A stretch of DNA of 64,000 bases, from contig VWZX01001688.1 in the NCBI GenBank assembly GCA_013399015.1, positions 4,118,220-4,182,219 of the forward strand, written 5' to 3'. The notes below the pieces were generated by a model that worked only from the letters and a program-made list of their open reading frames with translations, was not told where the DNA came from and did no database searches. Positions 46,101-58,600 of the stretch are shown here, piece after piece. Source of the stretch: Galbula dea. Its lineage: Eukaryota > Chordata > Aves > Piciformes > Galbulidae. Numbering within the stretch: the stretch's first letter is position 1; the number at the start of each line of letters is the position of its first letter. Made by a program: the position numbers and the translations under genes.

Positions 46101-49100
46101 ATAGAGTGTAGTGAATAAACAGTACCTGTAGGTGTCTGTCCAGCTGGCTTACAGGTCCTGCTCAGGCTTTAGAACAAGGCTGAGACACAAATCTTTAGTA
46201 TCTAGAAACCTTCAGGGTCAAAGTGCTGGTGCTGATGGAGTTCAAGTGCCTCCATGGTTAGGGAGATAGTTTCATAATGAAATTCAAGGTTCAGTTTTGC
46301 AATCTGGCCTTCAAGCTGCTAAAACATTTCATTCTTATGGGTTTTAAAAATATTGTGTATAGAAGCATAGAAGACTGTTTCCCTCAGTAAAAACTTAGCT
46401 CACATTTGTTTAAGGATTGTGTTTAACTGTAGCAGTCTACCCAAGTACTAGCACTTGTATACAGAACTGGTACAAGATTTGAACTCTAGGTGCATTACAA
46501 AGGATTTCTGTTGCTCAATTAAGCAAGAACCTTGAAGAACATCTCCACAATCCAGCTCCAGTAAATCACTCTGGAGGCTGAAGAGTGCTGCTGTATTCAG
46601 AATCAGAGGTAAAACACAAAGTAAAACAGGCATAAAAATAACCCCTTGCCTCTCTAAACTGTTGGGTGCATGAAGACTCATCATAAGAAATATATTAATA
46701 AAAAATCAGAAAGAGAACAGTAATTCTGGAGGCCAAAACCACACAGATTTCTTACCACCTATTTGCTCATTACAAATATGATAGTCTAACTGAATTAAAG
46801 TCATGCCAAACTGGTGAGAGCCAGATTCATCTCCATCTAGGAGGGATGATAGAGTCTGGGGACTTGGAGCTAGAAGCTGAAAGAACAGGACATGAGAAGG
46901 AGGTGATATGATTGTTGACACAGCAAGGGACTGAACCTAATGCTGCAAAGATGTTTTCTCTTCCCAAACCCTTATTCTCCTCTGACCTGTGGCCCCAGCT
47001 ACTGTCTGATTTAAAGATGGCATCAGGAACTACAGAGAGTAGGTGACAGCTGCATAGCAACTACAGGAACAGAAACCAAGGACTTCTCTTGTTCAGCACA
47101 CCACGAGGTTGAAACACAGTGTCAATAATTTCAGCAGTGAGTTTATTTAATGAGTCCAGGAAACAAACAAGAACACAGCAGAAAGAGGACACTGCTCCCT
47201 GAGTGTCAAATAAACATACCCTGACAACTCTTGGAGAGAGGGCTATTAAATGTAACATCAATCATGGACTTCAGAGCCCAAGACAAGAGGTGAGAAGGGT
47301 ATTTTACAAACTGGTTTAAAACAGATGATGACACTCTTTGTACATTGACAGAATTGCAATGAGGTATTCAAATGTGCTATGGGCTTAATGGCTTACCATG
47401 ATCCAGCAAAGCCTGAAGATCCAAAACCTTGACTGGTCCCACTCAACCTGCATGACTTCCATCATGGGTCTCCTCTGAACAACAGTCCTGAGCACATCTC
47501 AGGCAGCAGTTTGAAGGCCTTGAGTATAAGATGTGGGAATAGCTATACACAAGGCAAAATTCAGGGAGTACACAGACATCTCATGTCTCTAATTTACCAA
47601 TCTACTTTTCACTAGCTTTTGTCAGAGGGAAGACCTAAGCCAAGGATTATTTAATTTAATTATTTTCATTTAATCTTTTTTTTTTTGAAGATGTTAATAT
47701 CTTCTATCATTTTAGTACATTTTACTAAGTTGCCACTCCTCAGATGTAATGTTGCAATTGCCAGGACACAAATCCACTGCAACACTGGGCTGGAGGCAGA
47801 TGTTCGAGCACTGCAGTGGACATGATCACTAGCAATCTCTGGAAATGAAGCAGGAACAGAGAGATGAGGTGCAACAACTTATTCTATGTTACTGCAAAAT
47901 TTCAGATCACACAGGTTTTCCAGTGCTGAGCAAAGGAATCCCCTCATGCCTTTTGAAAACAAGGCCTAACATGTTGCTGTCTTTTGTGCAAACACTGCTT
48001 CCTCCCAATTTTTGCAAAGACCTTAGAGTCAGTTTGAGCTTGCAATCAGAGACATGAGGCCCTAGCCCAGTATTTTTAGCACTTAATGGCAAAGCTAATA
48101 GTGCCATTAATCCACTTTGGTATATAACATTGTTTCCACTTCAAATAGCTTCTCAGTGGTAATGGCAGCTTGATTCCTGCTGCCAGATACCTTCAAAAAT
48201 TCAGATTGCAACATATTCAATGACTTCTTTTTGTCAGATTCAGCTGAAAGGCAGGAAAATCTGTAGCAATCTTTTGAAAAGAGTGTGGCAACAAGAGAGC
48301 ATTCTGGAGTCAATATTTACAGGACAAATGCAGTATATTGCTGAGACTAACCAAATGGGGAAGACAGGACAAAGAATGTAAATGGCAAAACACTCCTATG
48401 AATTGCTTTGCATGCCAGTGCCGAAAACATAAGTGTCTCTCCATCAGTGAGTAATCTAGAGCCAAGCCCAGAAGGATGCTATTCCTACAGCATGAGTTTG
48501 CCTCCATGAATAGGAGCTCTGCCTTTGATTCTGTCCTCATCCTGGGAGGATACAACCTCCACCTACCACTTCACAAGACTGTACCCAAGGACACCCCAAG
48601 GAGGGGCATCTGCCCAGCTTTGCAAAGATGGTCTCCTCCTTAGTTGGAAAGACAACATTTACAAGGCAGTGATAGTCATTATGTCTTGAAATCACTATCT
48701 GGAGTGCAACCCATGAGCTTAAGAAAGTAGATGAACTCTGTTGCTGAACCCAGTGCTGCCAGAGATGCTTTGGAAGCTGCATTCAGCTACAAATTAGCTT
48801 TCATGTAACTGGTTTAATAACCAGCTAAGGCTTTGGTCCTCCTGGGATCATCCTTCTCTGCCAGTATAACATATAACACTTTCTGCAGACAGACATAAAA
48901 ACAGTAAGATGATCAAATTGCAAGAGCTGGTTATGCCTTTAGGCTGGCTGAAGTTCTTCAGCAGAGCTGGAGAGTCATGACACAGAGAGTAGGGTGTGGA
49001 GACTCACACCTGCACTTTGCTTGTACGCGAGGAATTAAGGAACCAAACTAAACAAAACCCAAACTATTTGTGGGCAAGGAATGAAATCCTTGGGAGCTTG

Positions 49101-49264
49101 TCTCTGATGGAATCAATGTTATCTAGCTAATGACAGCCTTTGGAGCACCTCAGCAACCTTACCATGAGCATGTTATTTGCACCCACATCCCAACGGTGCT
49201 ACAGCTCACCCTCAGGTTGTTGTCTTTAACCACAAGGTCCAAAGCCCAGGTGAGCCCAGGACAT
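40194..49264. other. Intergenic upstream of MC3R, nothing recognised
   Basis: There is no coding region or repeat family that I can support in this stretch apart from the (ATT)5 at 43.66 kb. Around 42.36-42.44 kb the sequence is almost purely A/T. Confidence 0.6.
43659..43673. repeat. (ATT)5 microsatellite
   Basis: Five ATT units lie in a row in the intergenic region upstream of MC3R. Confidence 0.8.
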
Positions 49265-49288
49265 CCCCCCCCCCCCCCCCCCCCCCCN
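49265..49288. repeat. Poly-C run ending in an assembly N
   Basis: There are 23 cytosines followed by a single N, then GG. The true length is unknown, because the N shows that the assembler stopped inside or beside the homopolymer. It lies about 0.4 kb upstream of the predicted MC3R TATA box. Confidence 0.95.
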
Positions 49289-49521
49289 GGTTCAGCGAGT
49301 TCATTTGAACCAGGCAAGCTCTTTGCTCTGGGCAGGAGAGGAGTAGAGACCAGGACAGTGTATGGGCATCCTGCCTGCCCCCGAACACCTACCACCCTCA
49401 GCTGCCTGCTCCTGCTCACTCTCACGGCCGGGACCCAGCTGCCGAAAACAAGAACAGAGTTTTGCTGGACGAAAACGGCATTTGTCAGACAAATTTTAAG
49501 GCAAATTCATCCTGTTTGCTA

Positions 49522-49535
49522 GCTGCAGAGGGCGC
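49522..49535 (+). promoter_or_regulatory. CTCF-like core motif
   Basis: GCTGCAGAGGGCGC agrees with the remembered CTCF consensus CCASYAGRKGGCRS at 12 of 14 positions, including the whole AGRKGGCRS half. It lies about 160 bases upstream of the TATA box of MC3R. Matches of this quality also arise by chance. Confidence 0.3.
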
Positions 49536-49629
49536 CAGACAGTTTCAGATCTGCTGGTGGAGCTAGCGGTGGGGTTGCTGTACCTGGCGTTTGCAGCTGC
49601 CAGTCAGAAAGGTGCTTGCTCTCTAATGG

Positions 49630-49689
49630 CCAATGCTCTGCACCGAGGATTAAGTAGGAGTTGTTTTTTTCGTTCCTGCACGTATAAAT
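49630..49689 (+). promoter_or_regulatory. MC3R: Candidate MC3R promoter: CCAAT box and TATA box
   Basis: CCAAT at 49630-49634 is followed, 48 bases later, by TATAAAT at 49683-49689, with C-A-C-G before it. Transcription would start near 49,715, giving a 5' UTR of about 400 bases if unspliced. The local GC content is higher than in the flanks. Spacing and orientation fit a core promoter for the downstream receptor. Confidence 0.45.
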
Positions 49690-50040
49690 CCCTTAGTCCT
49701 CTTTCTGTTTCTTACCACTGAAATAGCAAGAGATACTTAGCTGTGCTGCAACATACTGACAACGAACCTGTACTGGTCCCAGCAGACGGCAGCAGACATA
49801 AAAACTGCTTTTAAGCATCAGGAGAGCTAGAACTAGTAATGTGCTGCTGCTGATTTTCCAGAGGAAACGGTTCAATGCCTGCAGGATGTGAAGCTCACTT
49901 TCTTACAAAGAAGAAGACAAACTTGTGACTGACACAAAACTTACTGTAAATGCAGATTCATTTTGTTTCTTCTTGTAAAAGAGACCAAAGAAAGGTCCTG
50001 CTTGACTCCATCCCATGTGCACAGTAACAACGTGGAAGGA

Positions 50041-50092
50041 CTTATTTTCCTTTTCTTTCCTCCCTTTTTTTACTTTTTTTCTGCTCTATCAG
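50041..50092 (+). promoter_or_regulatory. MC3R: Strong 3' splice site just upstream of the MC3R start
   Basis: About 50 bases of nearly pure pyrimidine end in CTGCTCTATCAG at 50092, 38 bases before the MC3R ATG. This is the best splice acceptor near the gene and suggests that the coding exon is preceded by at least one 5' UTR exon. The donor partner could be in the 49.7-50.0 kb region or the CpG pocket at 40.19 kb. Confidence 0.5.
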
Positions 50093-50130
50093 ATCCATAA
50101 TCACTTGTGAATTCAACTCCTTTTCTGACA

Positions 50131-51108
50131 ATGAATACCACACACCTTGCAATTTCACTTCAGCCTGTGCTGCTTAATGTCACTGAAGACTTCAATAACT
50201 CAGTTCTCAACACCAGAAGTGGAAATGGATTTTGTGAGCAGGTCTTCATAAAAGCCGAGGTCTTCTTGACTTTAGGGATCATCAGCCTCCTGGAAAACAT
50301 CCTTGTCATTCTTGCAGTGCTGAAGAATGGAAACCTACATTCTCCCATGTATTTCTTCCTTTGCAGCTTGGCTGTGGCAGATATGTTAGTGAGCATGTCA
50401 AATGCCTTGGAGACCATCATGATTGCAATCCTGAGCAACGGCTATTTGATCATTGATGACCACTTTATTCAGCATATGGACAATGTGTTTGACTCAATGA
50501 TTTGTATTTCTTTGGTAGCCTCAATTTGCAACCTCTTGGTTATAGCCATTGACAGGTACATAACTATTTTCTATGCTCTCCGTTACCACAGCATCATGAC
50601 TGTGAAGAAAGCTTTAACCCTGATTGTGGTCATTTGGATTGCTTGTATCATCTGTGGCATCATATTCATTGCCTACTCAGAAAGCAAAACTGTCATTGTC
50701 TGTCTCATCACCATGTTCTTTACCATGCTCTTTCTCATGGCCTCCCTTTACGTCCACATGTTCTTGTTTGCACGCCTGCACGTGAAGCGGATCGCAGCCC
50801 TCCCCGTGGATGGGGTGCCCTACCAGCGGACCTGCATGAAGGGAGCTGTCACCATCACTATATTACTTGGTGTCTTCATTGTTTGCTGGGCACCTTTCTT
50901 CCTTCACCTCATTCTTATCATTTCTTGCCCAATGAATCCATATTGTATCTGCTACACTTCACACTTTAATACCTATCTGGTCTTGATCATGTGCAACTCA
51001 GTAATTGATCCTCTCATTTATGCTTTCCGGAGTCTGGAGATGAGGAAAACTTTCAAAGAAATAGTGTGCTGCTGCTATGGCATGAGTGTGGGACAGTGCA
51101 TGCTATAA
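50131..51108 (+). CDS. MC3R: Melanocortin receptor 3
   Basis: This is a class A GPCR that binds alpha/gamma-MSH and ACTH and is antagonised by AGRP. It couples to Gs/cAMP at the plasma membrane and serves energy balance and growth timing in vertebrates. The protein has 325 residues in one exon. The first in-frame ATG is at 50131. The frame is also open from a GTG at 50107, but an in-frame TAA precedes that. Glycosylation sites are N2, N16 and N22. TM1 is about 42-64, TM2 75-97, TM3 117-142, TM4 162-182, TM5 188-212, TM6 241-266 and TM7 277-300. Ligand-pocket acids are E94, D117 and D121. Also present are DRY 141-143, a nearly absent second extracellular loop, CWAPFF at 252, third-loop cysteines C266/C272/C274, DPLIY 293-297, and a CCC cluster 313-315 for palmitoylation. 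FCEQVFIK and CYTSHFNTYL fit MC3R rather than MC4R or MC5R. All key residues are intact. Confidence 0.97.
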   Translation: MNTTHLAISLQPVLLNVTEDFNNSVLNTRSGNGFCEQVFIKAEVFLTLGIISLLENILVILAVLKNGNLHSPMYFFLCSLAVADMLVSMSNALETIMIAILSNGYLIIDDHFIQHMDNVFDSMICISLVASICNLLVIAIDRYITIFYALRYHSIMTVKKALTLIVVIWIACIICGIIFIAYSESKTVIVCLITMFFTMLFLMASLYVHMFLFARLHVKRIAALPVDGVPYQRTCMKGAVTITILLGVFIVCWAPFFLHLILIISCPMNPYCICYTSHFNTYLVLIMCNSVIDPLIYAFRSLEMRKTFKEIVCCCYGMSVGQCML

Positions 51109-51912
51109 ACATCTAGCTTTGTGTTGAGAACAGAGAAAGGGTACACACAACAGGTGAATGAATCTCTGGGTGTCTAGATACATAGCAGCTCCACTTGAAA
51201 AGCAGTACTTGAAGGCAAGGCACAGAAAAGAAAAAATAACCTTCTGCTTGATGCCTTGATTAATGCTTTTCAAAGTGGAAACCAGATTCAACTGAATTAT
51301 CTGGAATTATTTAAATAGCTGTAACAGAAGGAAAGTCAGACTGGCTTATAATGTACCTTAGGAAGCCTACTGAAAAAATGAATCCTGAAAGGGAATACTG
51401 CCCTAGAGACTAGAATAATCTCTCTACTGTTGATTTGTACCTGTTGCTTTATCTCTCTGCCACTCTTCAACAAGTCAGTGTTTTCTAAAAGATTCCATTT
51501 TCCTCTATGGAAAGCTATTCACTTGCAAGAAATCAAAACATAACTGGTAACAGCATTGCTCCACACTTACTCCCATGCCTCCACTTTTTATTAAAAGACT
51601 AGACTGACATTTATGCTGCCTGTTATAAAGCAACCCAAGCAACTTCTTTGAAGGGTGAAAGCAAACATTCCTCTGGCACTGAAATACTCCTTCAGTAGAA
51701 ATCAGTTAAATGAAAAGGAACAGCTACTGTATCAGTAACAGTGAGACTTAACCAGCTGCCTGATAGAAGTGACTCAGGTGAAGAAGGCATTTAGATTACT
51801 TATTGTGATATAGGAGTATTATAGCCTTGAATTTGCAATTATATTTTTTTAATAAGAATGCACTGATCAATTTAGTGTTTGGTATGTTAATAAGTCACAG
51901 AAATCTTCTGTT

Positions 51913-51918
51913 AATAAA
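51913..51918 (+). terminator. MC3R: Candidate MC3R poly(A) signal
   Basis: AATAAA lies 805 bases after the stop codon in an AT-rich 3' flank. It is the first canonical hexamer I noticed downstream. An ATTAAA near 51.59 kb is an alternative. Confidence 0.35.
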
Positions 51919-52544
51919 TTGTCACCAATGAGACTCATCCCTAGAAAATTTTGAAGACTACACATATCTGAACATAAGGAATAGCTGAAGGGCAAAATAG
52001 TTTGATTTAGCTTTGTGCAAAAGCTTCAGGGAGTCTTTAGAGATATTCATATGGCTGTTAGGTACCTGGAAGAAATGTGTATGGCAGATATAGCTTCTAT
52101 GCATTGAGAAATGTATGTCATGAGTCAGTCTCTTTCTACTTAAAAAGCTTTACAGTGAGTTTGGGAGATAGACAATCCTGCACTGGGAACAAGAAAGCAA
52201 CATGCTATCTGCAATCATTTTCAAACTGCGTGCAAGTTGGTGGCATATAAAGCATGTAACTTTGGCTACAGTAATTTAGTCTTTGCCTCTGGTTTTTATA
52301 GGAACAATCCATGTAAGTGGCCTTCATATAGCATATTGTAACTGAGCAAAGGCTGGCACAACTTGTATATAATACAAATTGGGGCACAACCAGAGACAGT
52401 GCCAGACTGAGAAAACTATTCTATTGTCTGCCTGGCACCTTCCTGGTATCTCACTTTCAGTATAGGCAGGAACCTGAAAATCTGACAGTTATCTATTGCT
52501 TTCAAACACCTAAAAGATCTCATTTGATTTAAGAGGGAGGATAG

Positions 52545-52657
52545 TGTTGTGGTTTTGGGAGGTTTTTTGGTTGTTTCTGTTGCGTTGGCTTTTTTGGGGG
52601 GGGAGAGGGGAGGGGAGAGATTTGGTTTTGGTTTATTTTTTTATTTTTCCCCCTTTT
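52545..52657. repeat. G/T-rich low-complexity tract downstream of MC3R
   Basis: TTTTGGGAGG, TTTTTTGG, a GGGGGGGG run and AGGGGAGGGGAGAG blocks are followed by T-rich sequence. The type is the same as the tracts at 12.9 and 27.3 kb. It lies about 1.4 kb past the MC3R stop codon. Confidence 0.8.
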
Positions 52658-55600
52658 GAGTAGAATTGCTAGGTTGTTGTTTCTGGGTCTCCCTTTTGTC
52701 AGTTTAGGGACAGTTATCCAGAATAGAGCTTCCTAATCTACTCTGTCTCCAGTTCTGCATGCCCACGCTAGCCCTGGTACAATCCAGGCTGATGGTGTGT
52801 CACTGCTGTTGGCTCCAGAAACCAGCTCTGGCTGTCCATGGGGAAGGCACATCCCACATTTTCCAAAAACTGGCCTACATTTAACTGTATTTTATTCTCT
52901 GCACTCTACAACCTATGTAGGGTACAATCTTCCTTCCCAATCCTATGGAGTGCATCATTTTCATGGGGTGGGAACCACCTCTCCCTGTACCCCAGCCACA
53001 CACTGCCTGTCAATTCAAACCAACCTCTTGCTCCCTCTTTCCCTTGTCCTCTGATCACACACTAAATTCCTTGATTGAGTTCTCATTTCCTCCCATAACC
53101 CCATCTTCTAAACTTCCACCTTCCCAAAACTGCCACTGTTTCAACACAGTGAGATTAGGCATCTTACAACCCTTTATTCAAAACCAACTAAACTGAAAAA
53201 GCCACCAAGATCATTTTGGAGCACACAGCAGAACAGGCAGAGATCAAAATTCATCCCACATTTCAGGTAGAGACCAGAGAAAATCCCAACAACTGGCAAG
53301 TAAGCTAAACCTGAATGCTTTAGCCTTATCTGTGTCTCCAAATTACAGTTTGGCACTACTAAGATCTGTGCTGTTAGCTCAGTCTTACTTCTGCAACACT
53401 TGCTGCAGCACATTAAAATGAACTGAAACAAACCAGCAAAGGAAACCACACACCTGGCCTTTGTGCTGTGGAAAGACTGCACCTACTTGTTGTAAGAACT
53501 CCACCTGTTGTCAGTGTTATGTACCATTATACTCTGCCACATGGTTTGCCATGACATTCTGCCTCAGGTTACTGTGTATTTAGCTCTTGTTGATGTTCTA
53601 CTTGTTTCTCTTTTTAAGAAGTGATTTTTGAGGAGACTGATTCATGCTGTGCTTTGCCTCTAAGCAAAACATTCATCTGTAGAATAAAACAATCTGATGA
53701 CATGACTTAGAATCATGTTTGCTTCTATTGGAGCTCCATGCCACATCGAGCCACAGTCCTGGTGGTCAGGTTTGCAAAACTAGAGATAGAGTCTGACACT
53801 GGGCAAAATCCTCCTAATTCTACATGCTGTCCACAGAGCTACACAAAAATGAGCAAAAAAACCAGACTTCTCCATCCACAAGCAAACATGATGGAAAGAG
53901 AACCCATAAAATCCTTCAGACATGTCTCACACTGTCTGGCACCAGCTGCTGCAGGTGTGGCTCCTCCCCATGGGTTATCCACAGAAGTGGATAGTGAGTT
54001 TATCCAGTGCCAGTTCCAGATTCCCAACTCTAACTCATGCTTTGGAAATCCATGGTGCATTCTTCTGCATGGACCATGATGGCATCCATCATGAGCCTGT
54101 CTGTGATGGGAAGGGAAAGAAACAGTCTCCATGGGACTGAACCCCACAACAGGAGGTATACTACAGCTTCAGATGTGAAGTGGAAGTGAAGAGAGGAACA
54201 GGACTACACCCTAATGAAATATCACTGTAGTCAGCTGCTTTGCTGAAAAGGGAGTTCTGGAAGTTCAATCACCCTCAGTCCTCAAGGACAGAGCTGAAAC
54301 TCAAGTCAGGACCCACCTAAGAGACACACAAGGACTGGAAGATCAGCAGAAGTCCCCCAAAACACTTTCATTTCCCAGCAGTGTGCCCTATAGATGTGCA
54401 CCTATATTCTATGATTCTATATACATATAGCAGAACAAAGACATCACAGCAGCAGACACTAGTACAGGGCAGCAGTCCTTAACATAAGCCAGCAACCACA
54501 GCAACATTTCCATCTGCTGAGAATCTGCCCTGTTTATAATTGCAGTGAAATGTGAACACTTTCAGAGCTGTTACTATTAAGCTAATGTATAATTTGCTCA
54601 TAAGAAAATTATATTTCTTCCTTGGTAAGAGTGCTGGGCTGAACAAGAACATGCAGTTTTCCACCAGATAAGTATGAGAAATGGCAGACTGAGACAATAT
54701 CCTTTTCATCTAAAGGTGCCATTTATATGGATTTATTGATTCAGTTATTCTGCAAGAAAATCAGGCAGTTCATGAGCACTGTAGGATTACCATTTGCTCC
54801 AAGACTTGTTAGAAAATGCTCTTGTATTCAGGCAAATATTTGAATTTGCAGGATCATGACTTACCCTGCTAAGTCAACTTAACAGAGCATATTCTGCAAA
54901 TTACAGCCAGATTTGCTGCTTATAAAATTCAGCACTATGCATGCAATTTTCACATCAATAAGTGTTTAAATATTTTATAATTGAAAGCATTTGTCCCAAT
55001 GGATAAACAAAGTCCAGACACAGAAATTTGCAGTCAGCCAAGATCAGCAGGGCCAGCAGTACAAATACCTTGATTACCTCTTCAGTACTATTTGTTGAAG
55101 CCTAGCTTGGGACCAGAGTTAGCTGTTTGGTTTGGTAGCTACACCTGAACCAATAAAGGGGATTCTGAAGCTCACCCTCAAAGGAGTACTGCTTCATAAC
55201 GCATGCTGGAAACCCCTTTGCTGGGCAACCCAGCAGTTCCACATCTCTGAGACAGCACGATAGACACCAGGTAACCTGGGCACTGAGACACTCAGTATGG
55301 CTACAGCAGAGGCAGCAGATCCAGAACAGCTTGTCCTTTCCTGTCTCCTCCATTCAAGAGGAGAGACAAGACTGATAAAAGGTGACCCCTTCTGAACAAG
55401 GCACAGAAATCTGGACAGCATTCAGTGGGCTGCAGGGCAGTGGCAGGAAGGATTAGCAATCTGAAGGTCAGCTCAAGGTATCACTGTAAATATTGCTACC
55501 AGGTCACAACAGGGTTCTCTGTGTTCCCTCTTCAGAAGAGGTCTGGGTACAGTCACAGATCTAGTTTTTTAATCACAACTACAAAAAAATGCCTGTGTTC

Positions 55601-58600
55601 AATAGGCTCTCAGGTGGAAAGTAGAGGAAAGGAACAGCTTTAAAGAACACTACAAAGGCTAATAATTTCTGTCCATATATATCTCTGTGAAGAACATTCA
55701 GATAGTGCTGTTTTGCTCTCTTTTGAAGGTTAAAACCCAGCCTTGTTTTTAAGCAGTTCAATTAATAATGTACATTAAGTGGACAGAGGCATTGAGGAAG
55801 GAAGATAAAGCAGATTCTTGAGGCCAGAGCTATGGGAGAAGCCCATCTGCACAGGGGAAGCTCACTACACTGGGAGCAGTGCAGCATCACAGCTGCACAC
55901 TTCATTGTGTTCTTTCCTAGTCTGCCATGCAATGGGGTCACAGCTCAAGTCAGACATAAATCATAAATCACTGAAATCAAAACAAGCTCTACCAAATTCA
56001 CCTCAAAGAGAAAAACATAGTTTTTGATGCTTTAAATCTGCTTGGGAAACAAGCATTTCCAGACATAACAAGCACAGGGAAGCTTGCTCCAAATTCTCTC
56101 CATTACCATCTACCACCTCATCATCACCACAATCATTACTTAGATCATAAGCTGTTTAAATTGTAGCACAGAACTTTGCTCATTGCTCAGTCTAGAGTCA
56201 ACCTACAATCACTGAGTAAGCTACCAACACAGGACCTTGGAGCTGCACCAGTACTGATTTGATCTAAAAACATATTGCCGTCACACTCACTGATTCAGTC
56301 CTAAGCAGAATAGCCCCAAAACTGCCTGATATGGGAAGGCTTGTATTCCATGGGGAGTTAGAAATGCCTCTGAAATAGGAACCATAAAAATCAGAACACA
56401 GTAAATCTGGTGTTTGTGCAATGCTGTATTGGTCAATGGGGCAGACACCCACACTTCATCAGGAAGACTTGAACTAGGTCTTTTAGAGGTTAAGATCAAT
56501 TTATACAATATTCATATCATTCTGAAGACACTAATTGCAAAAGTAGCTCTCTGGTTGTTCTTACCTATTTAAATGGCTGTGCACAAGAAGAGATACCACC
56601 TTTTTGTGGGCTGTTGATAGAAATCTATCTACCATCAGCTATTTTGTGGGCAGGAATGTTCACAGTGCTACAGCCAAGAATCTGCCCTGAGCAGTGAGGA
56701 ATTTCCAAGGGTTTTTTGTTTTGTTTTACACTTTTCCTTTGTTTATGAAAAAACACACAGCTTTTATTTGAAGCTATTCCTCTCTTGTGATTAACAAAAA
56801 GGCACTGCTGAAGCAAAATTTACTTAGAAAATCCATAAATCCATGATTCTACTGCTCAAACTGTGTCCATTAGTAAGAAACAGTATTCACTTTCAAGCCT
56901 CACTGATGCAATTTTGGCTTGTTCTAGAACTATTACTGATTCAAGGTCAAAAATGAACATTCTATTAAAAAAAATAGACTAGATCAAGCAATTCTCAGTC
57001 ACTGTAATGGGTCTAATAGCAGCACAACACTTTGAACACATTACTGATATAATCACTTCAATAGTAAGGGTAAGCTTACTGGGGGCAAGCTGCAACTGAA
57101 CTAGAAAGCCAGAGGCCAAACACGATGCCCTTGAGACTACTCTGTATTAACATATAAATATTATAACCAGATATTAGTTGACACAACAATGAATATAGTT
57201 TAAATAACAGAATAAAGCCTTAGCTTGTTGTTGTTGTTTGTTTTTTAAATAGATACCCATACCCTAAACCAGAAACACTTCCAGCTATTCATATTTCACT
57301 AACTTAAATTAACATTGAAGCACAGGTAAATTTACAGATATCCTGAGAAATTAACATTTCTTTAGACTTACATATTTGCAGAGGTACTAGAAACTCTAGG
57401 TGAGGCAGGACAACTACAGACCTTCTGCCTATATGCACCTGCATGAGTTCCTGTTGAAGTTTACTCATGCAAGACAATCCCATTTTATACCAGCAGTTGG
57501 GTAGCAATTGCACTGCCTCTCCACCTTCCACAGCTGCACTACTGAAACAACTTACCCCAAAGGGGCCATTATACTGAGGCAGATGATAATCAGAGCAGTG
57601 AAAAGGTGCAGCTGGGAGAATCAGTCTAAACAGTTATTTCCTCTGATGTGAAAAGGCAGTGAGGATCTATTAGCACTCATTTCATGAAGGGTTCACATTA
57701 CACCTTAACACAGTTTTGCATGAGTGTTGGTGTGTGTGACTTAAAGATGCTCAAGTGCACATTGAGAAAATCGTCCAAGTGTGATACCAAACAAGCACAT
57801 TAAGAGAGTACTTCCTCTGCTGTTAGCATACAGCTGGGAGGGTCATCTCAGGACTTCTGCAGTTGGAAGTGTATTTAACTCTTTTTCTCTTATTATGCCT
57901 TATTGCATGATGGTGAGTATTCCCAAAGGCTAATGTTGCAGGTGAGGAAGTTCCTTTTCAGCATTCACTGAGGAAAATGAGACTCATTCACTGCCTAGAA
58001 AAGTGGAATTAGGGCACTCTTTCACCATATCTGTGCCAGCAACAATTTTCTTCAGCTACAGAGGGAGCTGAGAGGCACTGCTAAAATTTAGCATGCTAAA
58101 TGTTGTTACCTAATTATTAGTTTTGTCAAGGTAAGTGGTCACATAAAATTCTATATTCAACAAAAAACAGAGAGAGAAGGAGCATGATTTTTTGAGATAA
58201 CTTGCTTGGGGATCTAGGAGTCTTTTCAGTAGAAGACAGTGAATTTCTATCTAACCTTGCCAACCTTGACCTTCTCAAATTTTAAATGAAATCATGAAAA
58301 ATTTACAAACTTGCATTTTTATTAAAGGTGTATATGATGGAAAGGGTCAGGCAGAGGCATCACCATCCCCTCCACTTATGCCATCACATGTGGGATTATA
58401 GAGAAAATCTGGTTCCAAGATTGCCCAAATGCTGGGAAACCTGGAGCTATAGCACAGGCAGCAGGCAGGAGTCCCAACATGCAATGAGCTAACTCTATGA
58501 GTCACTGCAATTCAGATTTTCAACACCACCAGGATCAACCTCAAAGAAAATATTAGGCAAAGAAGAGAGGCAAGAGAAAGCTGGATAGGAAATTAAAGTC

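Noticed and set aside
50634..50969. 111-codon frame inside MC3R
   Set aside because: It is an out-of-frame shadow of the receptor.
54408..54422. ATTCTATGATTCTAT, like a CR1 tail
   Set aside because: The preceding 200 bases show no CR1 3' blocks, so it may be chance or a remnant too short to call.
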